Notes: generated by a model from the letters alone, not told the origin. A stretch of 13,240 nt of DNA from Desulfurococcales archaeon (GCA_015522345.1 WAML01000199.1:1-13240); one strand, 5' to 3'; positions 6,985 to 12,427 are shown, counted from the first letter of the stretch. Made by a program: numbers and translations.

Positions 6985-7290
6985 ATGGAGCATTCAAATA
7001 AATGGAAGCCAAAACGGATAAAGACGTACCCACTAAATCTATTAGGGCAAGAAATTCCCATACCGCTGGTACTACCGTTTCTTAAAGATAGCTTCCATGA
7101 GGATTTAGAAAAAGCATTCATAGTAGGAACCTCTTCTAGAGCCAAAGCAATACTGAAACCTACACTATACGCTGAAGTAGTGTTTCATGAACGTGCACTA
7201 CCACACCTCCTTAACTACTCAGCTGTAATGGTAGCGAAGGAAGTAACCGGGGTTAGAGGTGATGTGTGCATGGTCGAGTTTGATTACTGA
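6985..7290 (+). CDS. Uncharacterised protein of the integrated element
   Basis: The 101-residue protein has an ATG start and is not recognised. It begins with a basic stretch (SNKWKPKRIKTYP) and continues with a mixed alpha/beta body, including LGQEIPIPLVLPFLKDSF and LYAEVVFHERALPHLLNYSAVMVAKE. It is in frame with the preceding 34-codon ORF, separated by one TAG, so its true N-terminus may lie at 6877. The next ORF begins 1 nt after its stop. With the ATPase it forms an apparent operon of four short-spaced frames. Confidence 0.5.
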   Translation: MEHSNKWKPKRIKTYPLNLLGQEIPIPLVLPFLKDSFHEDLEKAFIVGTSSRAKAILKPTLYAEVVFHERALPHLLNYSAVMVAKEVTGVRGDVCMVEFDY

Positions 7291-7291
7291 T

Positions 7292-7627
7292 GTGCCTCAC
7301 TCAGTTAATGTTAAGTTTAGACGTGTAGAGATGCCGGGAGACAAAGCTAATATTGCTGTAGAAATAGAAGGAGCCTTGCCATCAGACTATGTAGAAAAAG
7401 CACTCGTTTTAAGCTTAGTAAAAGGTCATATACCAATGGAAATTTCATTGAAGCAAAAGGTATCGGGGCCCGGAATAATTATGAACATTACACTTGATAG
7501 AGAATTAGCTAAACACGTCTACGTGGTAATAATAGTGTTTAAAGGTGAGGAAGGTAGAGAGTATTCGGTAGTAGCCATAGATAGAGAACTCGTAGATAAA
7601 TACTTTAACCCAGGACCTGCAGGTTAA
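7292..7627 (+). CDS. Uncharacterised beta-rich small protein
   Basis: The chosen start, GTG 7292, comes right after the TGA of the preceding gene (7288-7290), as expected for re-initiation; the frame is also open back to GTG 7259 and ATG 7262. The 111-residue product is rich in alternating strands (SVNVKFRRVEMPG, NIAVEIEGALP, PMEISLKQKV, IIMNITLDREL, HVYVVIIVFKG, EYSVVAIDREL), suggesting a small beta-sandwich. No family is recognised. It is the last gene before the right end of the element. Confidence 0.5.
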   Translation: MPHSVNVKFRRVEMPGDKANIAVEIEGALPSDYVEKALVLSLVKGHIPMEISLKQKVSGPGIIMNITLDRELAKHVYVVIIVFKGEEGREYSVVAIDRELVDKYFNPGPAG

Positions 7628-7737
7628 CTACTTCACGATTAAACTCTGCAAGAATAGTACTAAGGTATATCTACCAGTTATGTTAAAACATTAGCAATTC
7701 AAACACAGCAAAACATATTATCGAAAGCGTGAACAAT

Positions 7738-7767
7738 GTTTCATGTACCATGTAATTTACATGAAAC
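7738..7767. repeat. Inverted repeat IR2 (10-bp arms)
   Basis: The arms are identical to IR1 (GTTTCATGTA and TACATGAAAC), with a different 10-nt spacer. It lies 20 nt before the tRNA-Gly copy. The 110 nt between the last gene and this repeat hold ATTAGCAATT, which is also present at the start of the junction arm at 10079, hinting that this junction is a divergent relative of the later ones. Confidence 0.85.
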
Positions 7768-7787
7768 TTGTTAATGATAAGTATCAG

Positions 7788-7832
7788 CCCCCAAGCCGGA
7801 GATCCCGAGTTCAAATCCCAGCCGCCGCACCA
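7788..7832 (+). repeat. attR: 45-nt tRNA-Gly 3'-half copy
   Basis: This direct copy of 4842-4886 runs from the anticodon loop CCCCCAA to the CCA end with only two G-to-A changes, one on each side of the T-stem. The matching CCCCC also shows that C33 is inherited and not a sequencing slip. It starts at the anticodon loop and lacks the tRNA 5' half, the usual footprint of an archaeal integration site. Confidence 0.9.
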
Positions 7833-7909
7833 AACAATAGAAACTCCTCTTTTAACTCCAAGACTTCTCCGTAAATATTGTTAGTAGTATGTATCGTTTT
7901 CCTCAATCA

Positions 7910-8070
7910 TGTATATCAGGGCAGATGGTCTTTATGTTCATAGGTTTAGCTGATGATTCTTGGTAGACTTTGGATTTAGAGTTTGAAAGTGTATTAAGCA
8001 TGTAGTGGCTTTAAAATATTTCCGCTAGATTTATTGTAGTTTATAGTGCAATAATATGTTGGGTAAGAAC
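7910..8070 (+). promoter_or_regulatory. Cassette 2 leader and promoter
   Basis: It contains TGTATATCAG (7910-7919), a TATA-like TTTAAAATA (8010-8018) about 50 nt before the start, and TCCGCTAGATTTAT (8021-8034). GGGTAAGAAC then directly abuts the GTG start. The stretch from about 8002 to 8090 aligns with 9070-9150 of cassette 3, including the start codon and first codons. Confidence 0.5.
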
Positions 8071-8298
8071 GTGGCTAAGGTTATTACTATTAGAGTACCA
8101 GAGGAGGTCTCAGAAGCGGATGTTGTCCGTTGGATTGCTGAAGGACTTTCACGTAGACTCATAAAGAAGTTCGTTCTTAAATATCTCGAAGAAGGTATCA
8201 ATACGGATCTAGAAAGAGCTCTTAGAGAATTCGAAGAAACGAGGAGCGAAGTATGGCGAAGTCTCGAGGAGGAGTACAAGAAGGAGAAATTGCTCTAA
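8071..8298 (+). CDS. VapB-like antitoxin
   Basis: The 75-residue product begins MAKVITIRVPEEVSEADVV, the short N-terminal strand and helix usual in antitoxins that bind DNA as dimers. It is followed by an Arg-rich helix (GLSRRLIKKFVLKYLEEG) and an acidic, helical tail (LERALREFEETRSEVWRSL) of the kind that wraps a PIN toxin. The start is GTG 8071, chosen because GGGTAAGAAC-GTG-GCTAAGG aligns base for base with the corresponding start in cassette 3. ATG 8056 would add five residues. It overlaps the PIN gene by 46 nt. Predicted role: neutralise the PIN partner and autorepress. Confidence 0.65.
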   Translation: MAKVITIRVPEEVSEADVVRWIAEGLSRRLIKKFVLKYLEEGINTDLERALREFEETRSEVWRSLEEEYKKEKLL

Positions 8299-8762
8299 TA
8301 CTTAATAGCAACATACTGTTCTCCATTGTTATAGCTGGTAGGCGCTCCAAAGCTTATAGAGTCGTCGAGAAGTATGAGCTAGAACTCTTCATGTCGGAAG
8401 AGGCACTTATTGAGTTCCATAGACATGCAGAGAGGCTTAAGAGGTACTCTCGCAAGGATTTTGAGGTTAAAGCAATACTAGCATTCACGCTCGTACATAT
8501 TGTTCCGAGAGAGCTTTATGGTGACAGGATTAAGGAAGCCTATAGTATTGCAAAGAGATTTGACCCTAAAGATACACCATTCATAGCCTTAGCCTTAAAG
8601 CTTAGTATACCTATATGGACTGAAGATAAGGATATCATTAAATACGGATTCCAAACACGAAAATACACCGCACTAGACACTACTGCCGTAGAAGAACTAT
8701 TATCCGGGAAAAGCTTAGAGAATGTACTACAGAAATTAGCATTGAGAGCGGGGCTAAAATAA
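8253..8762 (+). CDS. PIN-domain protein with Asp-to-Asn in the first acidic site
   Basis: The 169-residue protein starts at ATG, well supported by GAGGAG 6 nt upstream inside the antitoxin gene. The PIN framework is ILNSNILFS (16-24), E54 in EEALIEF, FDPKDTPFIALAL (103-115) and IWTEDKDI (121-128). Known of the family: four acidic residues hold Mg2+ for RNA cleavage. The first, normally Asp in a (L/V)D(T/S)N(I/V)L context, is Asn18 here (AAT at 8304-8306), one G-to-A change from GAT. The other acidic positions are kept. It may be an inactive toxin held by its antitoxin, or have altered metal use. It is oriented with the antitoxin as a TA operon. Confidence 0.75.
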   Translation: MAKSRGGVQEGEIALILNSNILFSIVIAGRRSKAYRVVEKYELELFMSEEALIEFHRHAERLKRYSRKDFEVKAILAFTLVHIVPRELYGDRIKEAYSIAKRFDPKDTPFIALALKLSIPIWTEDKDIIKYGFQTRKYTALDTTAVEELLSGKSLENVLQKLALRAGLK

Positions 8763-8813
8763 TTTAAATAATTCATAGTTATCTTCAACAGTTCAACACA
8801 TGTAAAAAGACCT

Positions 8814-8920
8814 AGACCTTTCATATGAGATATTAGCTAACAGCGTTTATGACTATGTATATTAATTATCATCTCCACTTTACTTTCATATCGCTCGATA
8901 TGTTTTTCTTTCATATTGTT
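8814..8920 (+). repeat. Junction arm A with palindrome CATATC-N4-GATATG
   Basis: It begins AGACCTTTCATAT, identical to arm B (13 nt), carries CAGCGTTTATG, and holds a palindrome at 8887-8902 (spacer GCTC, so arms extend to CATATCG/CGATATG). It ends TTTCATATTGTT before the tRNA fragment. Related arms occur at 10079, 11219 and 12312. Confidence 0.75.
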
Positions 8921-8970
8921 CTGGTTTATCAAGTCGAAGATCCTGGGTTCGAATCCTGGTCACCGCATCA
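8921..8970 (+). repeat. Decayed tRNA-Gly fragment (junction A)
   Basis: It aligns without gaps to tRNA-Gly 4837-4886 with 36 of 50 identities. Of 14 differences, 13 are transitions, mostly C to T. TTCGAAT and the terminal CATCA remain recognisable. It is not a functional tRNA, since no 5' half precedes it. Confidence 0.8.
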
Positions 8971-9049
8971 AAACTAATGAGACAATCTCTTTCATCTCAG
9001 CAACTCTATGTGGAGCTTAAACAGTTGTTCATATCATTATTTTTAGACG

Positions 9050-9133
9050 TGTATATCAGAACTGATAGTGTAGTGTATAGATGCATCCGCTAAACTTATC
9101 GTGTTCCACACGAAGTTATATGTGGGTAGAGGT
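9050..9133 (+). promoter_or_regulatory. Cassette 3 leader
   Basis: TGTATATCAG (9050-9059) runs into a small palindrome TATCAG-AA-CTGATA. GTAGTG and TCCGCTAAACTTAT follow in the same order as in cassette 2, then GGGTAGAGGT abutting the ATG. No strong TATA box is seen. Confidence 0.4.
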
Positions 9134-9409
9134 ATGGCTAGGGTTGTCGATGTCGTAGCACGTCGTCTGGGAATTTCGCCGGAGAGACTTGAACGTGAAG
9201 CTGTGGAGGTTTGGCTTAGGCGTAGGCTTGCTCTTGTAGAGGCTGAGATAGCTGAGATACTCACTAAGTACGGTGTTCGAAGTGCTGAGGAGTTAGAGAG
9301 ATATATACGCAGAGGTAAGGTTACTGAGCACCCTGCATGGGAAGACCTAATAACGCTGGAAAGACTTCTCGAAGAAAAGAAAAAGCTTAGTGAGGCATTG
9401 AGGCTCTAG
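9134..9409 (+). CDS. Probable antitoxin partner of TumE (TumA-like position)
   Basis: The 91-residue protein is mainly helical and highly charged: MARVVDVVARRLGISPERLEREAVEVWLRRRLALVEAE is followed by ILTKYGVRSAEELERYIRRG, HPAWEDLITLERLLEEKKKL and a short tail. The start ATG 9134 was chosen over GTG 9101 because the start region aligns with cassette 2. The gene ends 3 nt before the TumE gene. Known of such pairs: the antitoxin gene precedes TumE and the protein binds it. The assignment rests on position and size; no DNA-binding motif is certain. Confidence 0.6.
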   Translation: MARVVDVVARRLGISPERLEREAVEVWLRRRLALVEAEIAEILTKYGVRSAEELERYIRRGKVTEHPAWEDLITLERLLEEKKKLSEALRL

Positions 9410-9412
9410 AAG

Positions 9413-9808
9413 TTGGAAGAGGACGTACTCGAGACCATATATAGCTATCTCATAACAGTTGCTTCGAAGAGATACAGCGATTTCATACGTGAGGTTGCTA
9501 AAGTAGAGTTAGCTTCTGGAGTAGTAGCGAAGGTACGCGTTGTCTTCGTTGATAGTAGTTTCCTTGACATATATTGGAGTCCTAGTGGACGCTATAGCTT
9601 ACACTACGAGAGAAGGCATATCGATGGAACAGTTTATCGACACGACAACGCACCTCATGAAAAACATCAGCATATAAGGACGTTTCCAAAACACTTTCAT
9701 AGAGGTAGCGAAGATAGGGTCGAGGAGAGTCACTTACCTGAAGACCCGATAAAGGCTGTGGAGCACTTCCTAAGATTCATACTGGATTTAATACGTACTA
9801 AGCATTGA
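9413..9808 (+). CDS. TumE-family toxin (DUF6516-like)
   Basis: The 131-residue protein starts at TTG with GAGG 9 nt upstream, 3 nt after the preceding stop. A beta-rich N-terminal half (VAKVELASGVVAKVRVVFVDSSFLDIYW) leads to the family block YERRHIDGTVYRHDNAPHEK (65-84) and FPKHFHRG (91-98). It ends in EDPIKAVEHFLRFI. The conserved R-x-D-N-x-P-H and F-P-x-H-x-H clusters are what I recognise as TumE. Known of the family: toxin of a type II toxin-antitoxin system whose target is not well defined. The histidine-rich pocket suggests a metal or RNA site; that is inference. Confidence 0.8.
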   Translation: MEEDVLETIYSYLITVASKRYSDFIREVAKVELASGVVAKVRVVFVDSSFLDIYWSPSGRYSLHYERRHIDGTVYRHDNAPHEKHQHIRTFPKHFHRGSEDRVEESHLPEDPIKAVEHFLRFILDLIRTKH

Positions 9809-9810
9809 GT

Positions 9811-10063
9811 ATGCTCTATGAACAACTCATTTACTACTATCCAATACACTTAAGAGTTCAATTAAAACAGGACTATACAATCCATTTCTACGTAAACACT
9901 TGACTAGATAGACCGAAAACACTATCCTCTTGAAAACGAACTCGAAGCAATGGATATAAGACTCATCAAAGAAGAGTATGTGTACGAAGATAGCTACAGA
10001 GATATCCTAGATGAAACTCTACGTAAGCAAAATAAAGATGAAGTAAGCACTAGTAAGTGGTAA
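9811..10063 (+). pseudogene. Decayed ORF after the TumE gene
   Basis: Two short frames look like pieces of one protein. At 9811-9903, MLYEQLIYYYPIHLRVQLKQ continues to a TGA. At 9908-10063, in another frame, PLENELEAMDIRLIKEEYV continues to YRDILDETLRKQ and TAA. Both read as normal helical or strand protein, unlike random intergenic sequence, and join at about 9901-9910 by one frameshift. The family is not recognised; a small nucleotidyltransferase C-terminus is one guess. The rest of the gap to 10079 holds nothing else. Confidence 0.4.
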
Positions 10064-10078
10064 ACAATAGCCCTACAT

Positions 10079-10184
10079 AGACCTTTCATATTAGCAATTG
10101 AGTAATAGCGTTTATGGATATACATGTTGACTATCAGCTTAGAAGTCCTTTCATATCAGTTGATATGACTACTTGCATATTGTC
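10079..10184 (+). repeat. Junction arm B with palindrome CATATC-N4-GATATG
   Basis: AGACCTTTCATAT and GAGTAATAGCGTTTATGG lead to a palindrome at 10152-10167 (spacer AGTT), then TTGCATATTGTC before the tRNA fragment. It aligns with arms A, C and D over its length. Confidence 0.75.
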
Positions 10185-10234
10185 CTGGTTCTCCAAGCTG
10201 GAGATCCCGGGTTCAAAACTTGGCTGTTGAATCA
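10185..10234 (+). repeat. Decayed tRNA-Gly fragment (junction B)
   Basis: It has 37 of 50 identities to tRNA-Gly 4837-4886 without gaps. GGAGATCCCGGGTTCAAA is intact, and decay is concentrated in the acceptor part. The loop reads TCTCCAA. The eight bases after it, AACAATAG, are the same as after the fragment at 7788-7832, and weaker similarity continues for about 35 nt. Confidence 0.8.
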
Positions 10235-10425
10235 AACAATAGGACAACTTCTTTGAACTCTAAGACTTCTTCTAATAGACGCTGGTGACCGTGCATACCA
10301 AAGATGGTAGCCTTAAACTCCTAAAGCTAGGGTCTAAGTTCATGGATGTATAAGCACTTATTGTCTCTAGCTGTAGTAAAGAGTTATCAAGGATTTTTGC
10401 TGTAGATATCGTGTGGTGTCTAGAT

Positions 10426-10632
10426 TTGTCTAGGGCTAAGATTGTAGAGCTTGTAAAGCCTGGTGAACTCGATAAAGTACCTCCAGGTAAGTGGGCTGCT
10501 ATAAAGGATGGGAAGGTGGTTGCGTGGGCTAATTCCCTTGAAGAACTCCGCAGAGTTATGGAGGAAAAAGGATACAAACGTGATGAGTACTATGTGATTA
10601 AAGTTCCAAGCCACGACCTACTAGTTGTCTAG
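10426..10632 (+). CDS. DUF5678-like small protein
   Basis: The product is 68 residues from TTG 10426, which has GGTG 8 nt upstream; GTG 10411 would add five residues but lacks a ribosome site. The core GKWAAIKDGKVVAWANSLEELRRVMEEKG followed by YYVIKVPS matches the pattern of DUF5678-type proteins: two strands making a 'carry the value, flag the side' hairpin, a helix, and a closing strand ending in V-P. The function of the family is not known. It is followed 32 nt later by a retropepsin-like gene, a pairing that suggests the two work together. Confidence 0.65.
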   Translation: MSRAKIVELVKPGELDKVPPGKWAAIKDGKVVAWANSLEELRRVMEEKGYKRDEYYVIKVPSHDLLVV

Positions 10633-10664
10633 ATAAACCCCCTAGCATCTCTAGGTGTAGCTTC

Positions 10665-11072
10665 TTGACTATGAGTAGAGTGTTCAGCTATGTTAATATT
10701 CGTGGAAGATATTACCCAATGATCCCGGTAGTGATTAGAGCTAAGTATGTAACCAAGCTATATGCACTAGTAGATAGTGGTGCAACTATAAGCTTGTTCC
10801 ATATCAGCGTTGCAGATGATGCAGGCATAGATCTAAAGGATGCTAAAAAGGAGTACCTAGCTGGTGTTGGGGGCTATGTACCAGCTTATGTAAAGAAAGA
10901 GGTAGAGCTAGAAATAGAGGATTTAGGAGAGCTAAAGATACCAATAGCGTTCACAGAATACATCTTCTCAGACCTAGCGATACTTGGGAGGCAAGGATTC
11001 TTTGACTATTTCGAAATAGTGTTTAGGGAATGGAGAAGAGAACTAGAGTTAAGACCTAGGTTAAACACGTAG
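10665..11072 (+). CDS. Retropepsin-like aspartic protease domain protein
   Basis: The 135-residue protein starts at TTG with GGTG 7 nt upstream; ATG 10671 is the alternative. The active-site motif is LVDSGATISLFH (35-46) with D37-S38-G39 of the aspartic protease fold. The second signature, LAILGRQGFFDYFEIVF (104-120), forms the hydrophobic psi-loop partner. One active-site Asp per chain means a homodimer, as in retroviral protease. Known of the family: clan AA single-domain peptidases are widespread in archaea with unknown substrates. The partner is the small DUF5678-like protein upstream. Its position in an array of toxin-antitoxin pairs suggests a comparable two-gene stress or defence module; that is inference. 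Confidence 0.8.
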   Translation: MTMSRVFSYVNIRGRYYPMIPVVIRAKYVTKLYALVDSGATISLFHISVADDAGIDLKDAKKEYLAGVGGYVPAYVKKEVELEIEDLGELKIPIAFTEYIFSDLAILGRQGFFDYFEIVFREWRRELELRPRLNT

Positions 11073-11218
11073 TGTAGACATAGCATAGAATAATTGTCTT
11101 ATAGGCATTCGTTGTCTACTTAGCTAATATCAATACCTACACTACATTATGGTCAATCAGAATAACAAGTCTTGCGAATAAGTTAACTAAAGTTTGAGGA
11201 ATTTGGATAGCCTTATAC

Positions 11219-11321
11219 AGGTCTTTCATAGTGGCTACCGAGTAATAGCATTCATAACTACACAGATAGATTATCGTTTCTACACTCCTTGCATATCAAC
11301 CGATATGTTTTTCATATTATT
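11219..11321 (+). repeat. Junction arm C with palindrome CATATC-N4-GATATG
   Basis: AGGTCTTTCATA and GAGTAATAGC lead to a palindrome at 11292-11307 (spacer AACC), then TTTTCATATTATT before the tRNA remnant. Spacing is as in arms A, B and D. Confidence 0.75.
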
Positions 11322-11355
11322 CTAGTCCTCCAAACAGGAGATCCTGGTTGTACCA
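11322..11355 (+). repeat. Internally deleted tRNA-Gly fragment (junction C)
   Basis: It matches tRNA-Gly from the anticodon stem to the start of the T-arm (17 of 22 over the loop-to-T-stem part). It then jumps over most of the T-arm and acceptor to a terminal TACCA. The loop reads CCTCCAA. Confidence 0.65.
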
Positions 11356-11507
11356 TTCTTTCATAAACTGATTAACTGCTTCCATATTGGTTCAAGAAGC
11401 TATATGTATATCAGTTAGGATAGAGGTAGGTATTTTGAGGCATAATCTTCAGACTTATATATTAGAGCCGATATTCATGTTGTTATTGGTAATGAGCTTT
11501 ACTCTAC

Positions 11508-11987
11508 TTAGGTATTGTAGTTGAATAAATTTCGGAATTCCTCCATATTCTCCACCAAGTAGTATGCTTCTACGCCAAACTTCTTAGCGTTTTGAGCTTG
11601 TATTCTATCATTTGTTAATAGGACGCCATTAACTGTAGTTGCTACTGCTATGTAATATGCATCTGCAGCTCGTGACCCAGTTTTTCGTGCTACTCTGATA
11701 GCTTCTTCATAAATAGCTTCTTCGGGCACGAGTTTAATTGGAGGAAGAGTGTCTAGAACTAGGTTTAATTCTTCTTCAGATAGGTAGCGTGATAAAACAC
11801 CAGTAATCTCAACGATTAGTAGCTTAGGAGCATAGGCTTCTACAACGCCTTGCATAATCAATCTAGTTACTTCTTCAGCTATAGAGGCACGGCTCTCATT
11901 GGGAGCTGCGTAAAGATCTATAACTAATGAGGCGTCTACAACGATTTTCCTAGGCAAAACGTTCACGCTCTCTAATAAGATCCTCAA
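11508..11987 (-). CDS. vapC: VapC-type PIN toxin ribonuclease
   Basis: The frame gives 159 residues from TTG 11987. The PIN domain proper begins at PRKIVVDASLVIDLY, so TTG 11957 or GTG 11966 are equally likely true starts and would shorten the 38-nt overlap with vapB. Acidic residues counted from 11987 are D18 in VVDAS, E60 in LLIVEI, D109 in SRAADAYYIA and D127 in LLTNDR, all present, so it should be catalytically competent. Known of the family: Mg2+-dependent endoribonuclease acting on tRNA or rRNA, held inactive by VapB. The domain is ordered DAS...E...AADAYYIA...LTND, the standard archaeal VapC layout. Confidence 0.88.
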   Translation of the reverse strand: MRILLESVNVLPRKIVVDASLVIDLYAAPNESRASIAEEVTRLIMQGVVEAYAPKLLIVEITGVLSRYLSEEELNLVLDTLPPIKLVPEEAIYEEAIRVARKTGSRAADAYYIAVATTVNGVLLTNDRIQAQNAKKFGVEAYYLVENMEEFRNLFNYNT

Positions 11988-12159
11988 CCAGATCCTTGTC
12001 CTTAAGACTTTCTCTTAATCGATTCCTTATCTCCCGAGCAACTTGAATAGTATCTTTCTCAATTATTCTAATCCTAACACGCTGTCCCTCCTTAAGATCA
12101 AGTCTTTCAAGTGGTTTTAAAACCCCATTTTCATACACAGCTTCAATAACCTTAGCCAT
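11950..12159 (-). CDS. vapB: VapB antitoxin of the AF2212/DUF104 type
   Basis: The 69-residue protein starts at ATG with GGGAGGT 7 nt upstream (12167-12173), the strongest ribosome site in this region. The N-terminal MAKVIEAVYENGVLKPLERLDLKEGQRVRIRI is the AF2212-like beta-barrel DNA-binding fold. The C-terminal helix VAREIRNRLRESLKDKDLVEDLIRERERF would wrap the VapC active site. The last codons overlap vapC, giving coupled translation with the antitoxin first. Autorepression by the VapBC complex is usual for the family. Confidence 0.88.
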   Translation of the reverse strand: MAKVIEAVYENGVLKPLERLDLKEGQRVRIRIIEKDTIQVAREIRNRLRESLKDKDLVEDLIRERERFA

Positions 12160-12311
12160 AACCCTAACCTCCCAATATCTTTGTTGTAACTAGCTCTGAT
12201 AAACTAACTGGTAATAGATAATCGAGACCACTATTTTAACCACGAATCTACAATACAGTTACAATCTACAGCTCACAACAACACTTTGAATCCCCTACAT
12301 ATTACATAATT

Positions 12312-12427
12312 TAACCTTTCACATCGGCCATCGAGCAATAGCGTTTATGGCTATACATGCTGATAATCTATTTGGAAGCCTTTTCATATGGTTTGATATG
12401 TTTTCTTTCATATTGTTCTGGTTCATC
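12312..12427 (+). repeat. Junction arm D, tRNA part lost
   Basis: AACCTTTCACAT and GAGCAATAGCGTTTATGG lead to CATATG-N4-GATATG (12385-12400, one arm base changed), then TTTCATATTGTTCTGGTTCATC to 12427. The sequence stops resembling the other junctions at the point equivalent to the anticodon loop, exactly where the tRNA-Gly half starts elsewhere. Confidence 0.65.

Larger units (their letters stand above)
4887..7832. mobile_element. Most recent integrated element at tRNA-Gly
   Basis: This 2.9-kb segment is bounded on the left by the intact tRNA-Gly 3' half and on the right by a 45-nt direct copy of it (7788-7832, 43/45 identical). A pair of related 30-bp inverted repeats lies just inside each end. 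If excised as a circle, the two repeats would flank the single att core like integrase arm sites. Cargo: a small HTH-like ORF, an unknown minus-strand gene, a STAND-like ATPase and two or three unknown genes. No integrase or replication gene is visible, so it would be non-autonomous or a remnant. Confidence 0.7.
7833..8970. mobile_element. Cassette 2 (PIN toxin-antitoxin-like pair)
   Basis: The 1.14-kb unit lies between successive tRNA-derived fragments. Layout: downstream motif TGTATATCAG, a leader resembling that of cassette 3, two overlapping genes, then the arm with palindrome and a tRNA-Gly fragment. The boundaries are inferred from the repeated junction sequences. Whether the unit moved alone or is a decayed larger element cannot be told. 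Confidence 0.5.
8971..10234. mobile_element. Cassette 3 (TumA/TumE-like pair)
   Basis: The 1.26-kb unit lies between the second and third decayed fragments. Layout: motif TGTATATCAG about 80 nt after the fragment, leader, antitoxin and TumE toxin, a decayed ORF, arm B and a tRNA fragment. It is slightly longer than the other small cassettes because of the decayed ORF. Confidence 0.5.
10235..11355. mobile_element. Cassette 4 (DUF5678-like and retropepsin-like pair)
   Basis: The 1.12-kb unit lies between the third and fourth decayed fragments. The 191 nt before the first gene hold the flank shared with 7833 onward and a weaker TGTATA motif (10347-10352). The 146 nt after the second gene (11073-11218) are AT-rich with no feature seen. 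Confidence 0.5.
11356..12427. mobile_element. Cassette 5 (VapBC, reversed)
   Basis: The 1.07-kb unit has the motif TGTATATCAG at 11405-11414 after the fragment, a VapBC pair on the opposite strand to the other cassettes, and arm D at its far end. The stretch 11356-11507 otherwise holds no gene. Of 12160-12311, only the first ~80 nt are likely vapB promoter. Confidence 0.5.

Noticed and set aside
4887..7832. Insertion sequence or transposon with terminal inverted repeats
   Set aside because: The inverted repeats are internal palindromes, not opposed termini, there is no transposase, and the boundaries are tRNA-derived direct repeats.
8921..8970. A further tRNA gene, because of a good T-arm (TTCGAAT) and CATCA end
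   Set aside because: There is no matching 5' half, acceptor or D-arm upstream, and the stems are disrupted; it aligns without gaps as a decayed tRNA-Gly 3' half.
8814..12427. CRISPR array suggested by regularly spaced repeats
   Set aside because: Repeats are about 1.1 kb apart, diverged, and separated by genes; no short direct repeats with unique spacers and no cas genes.
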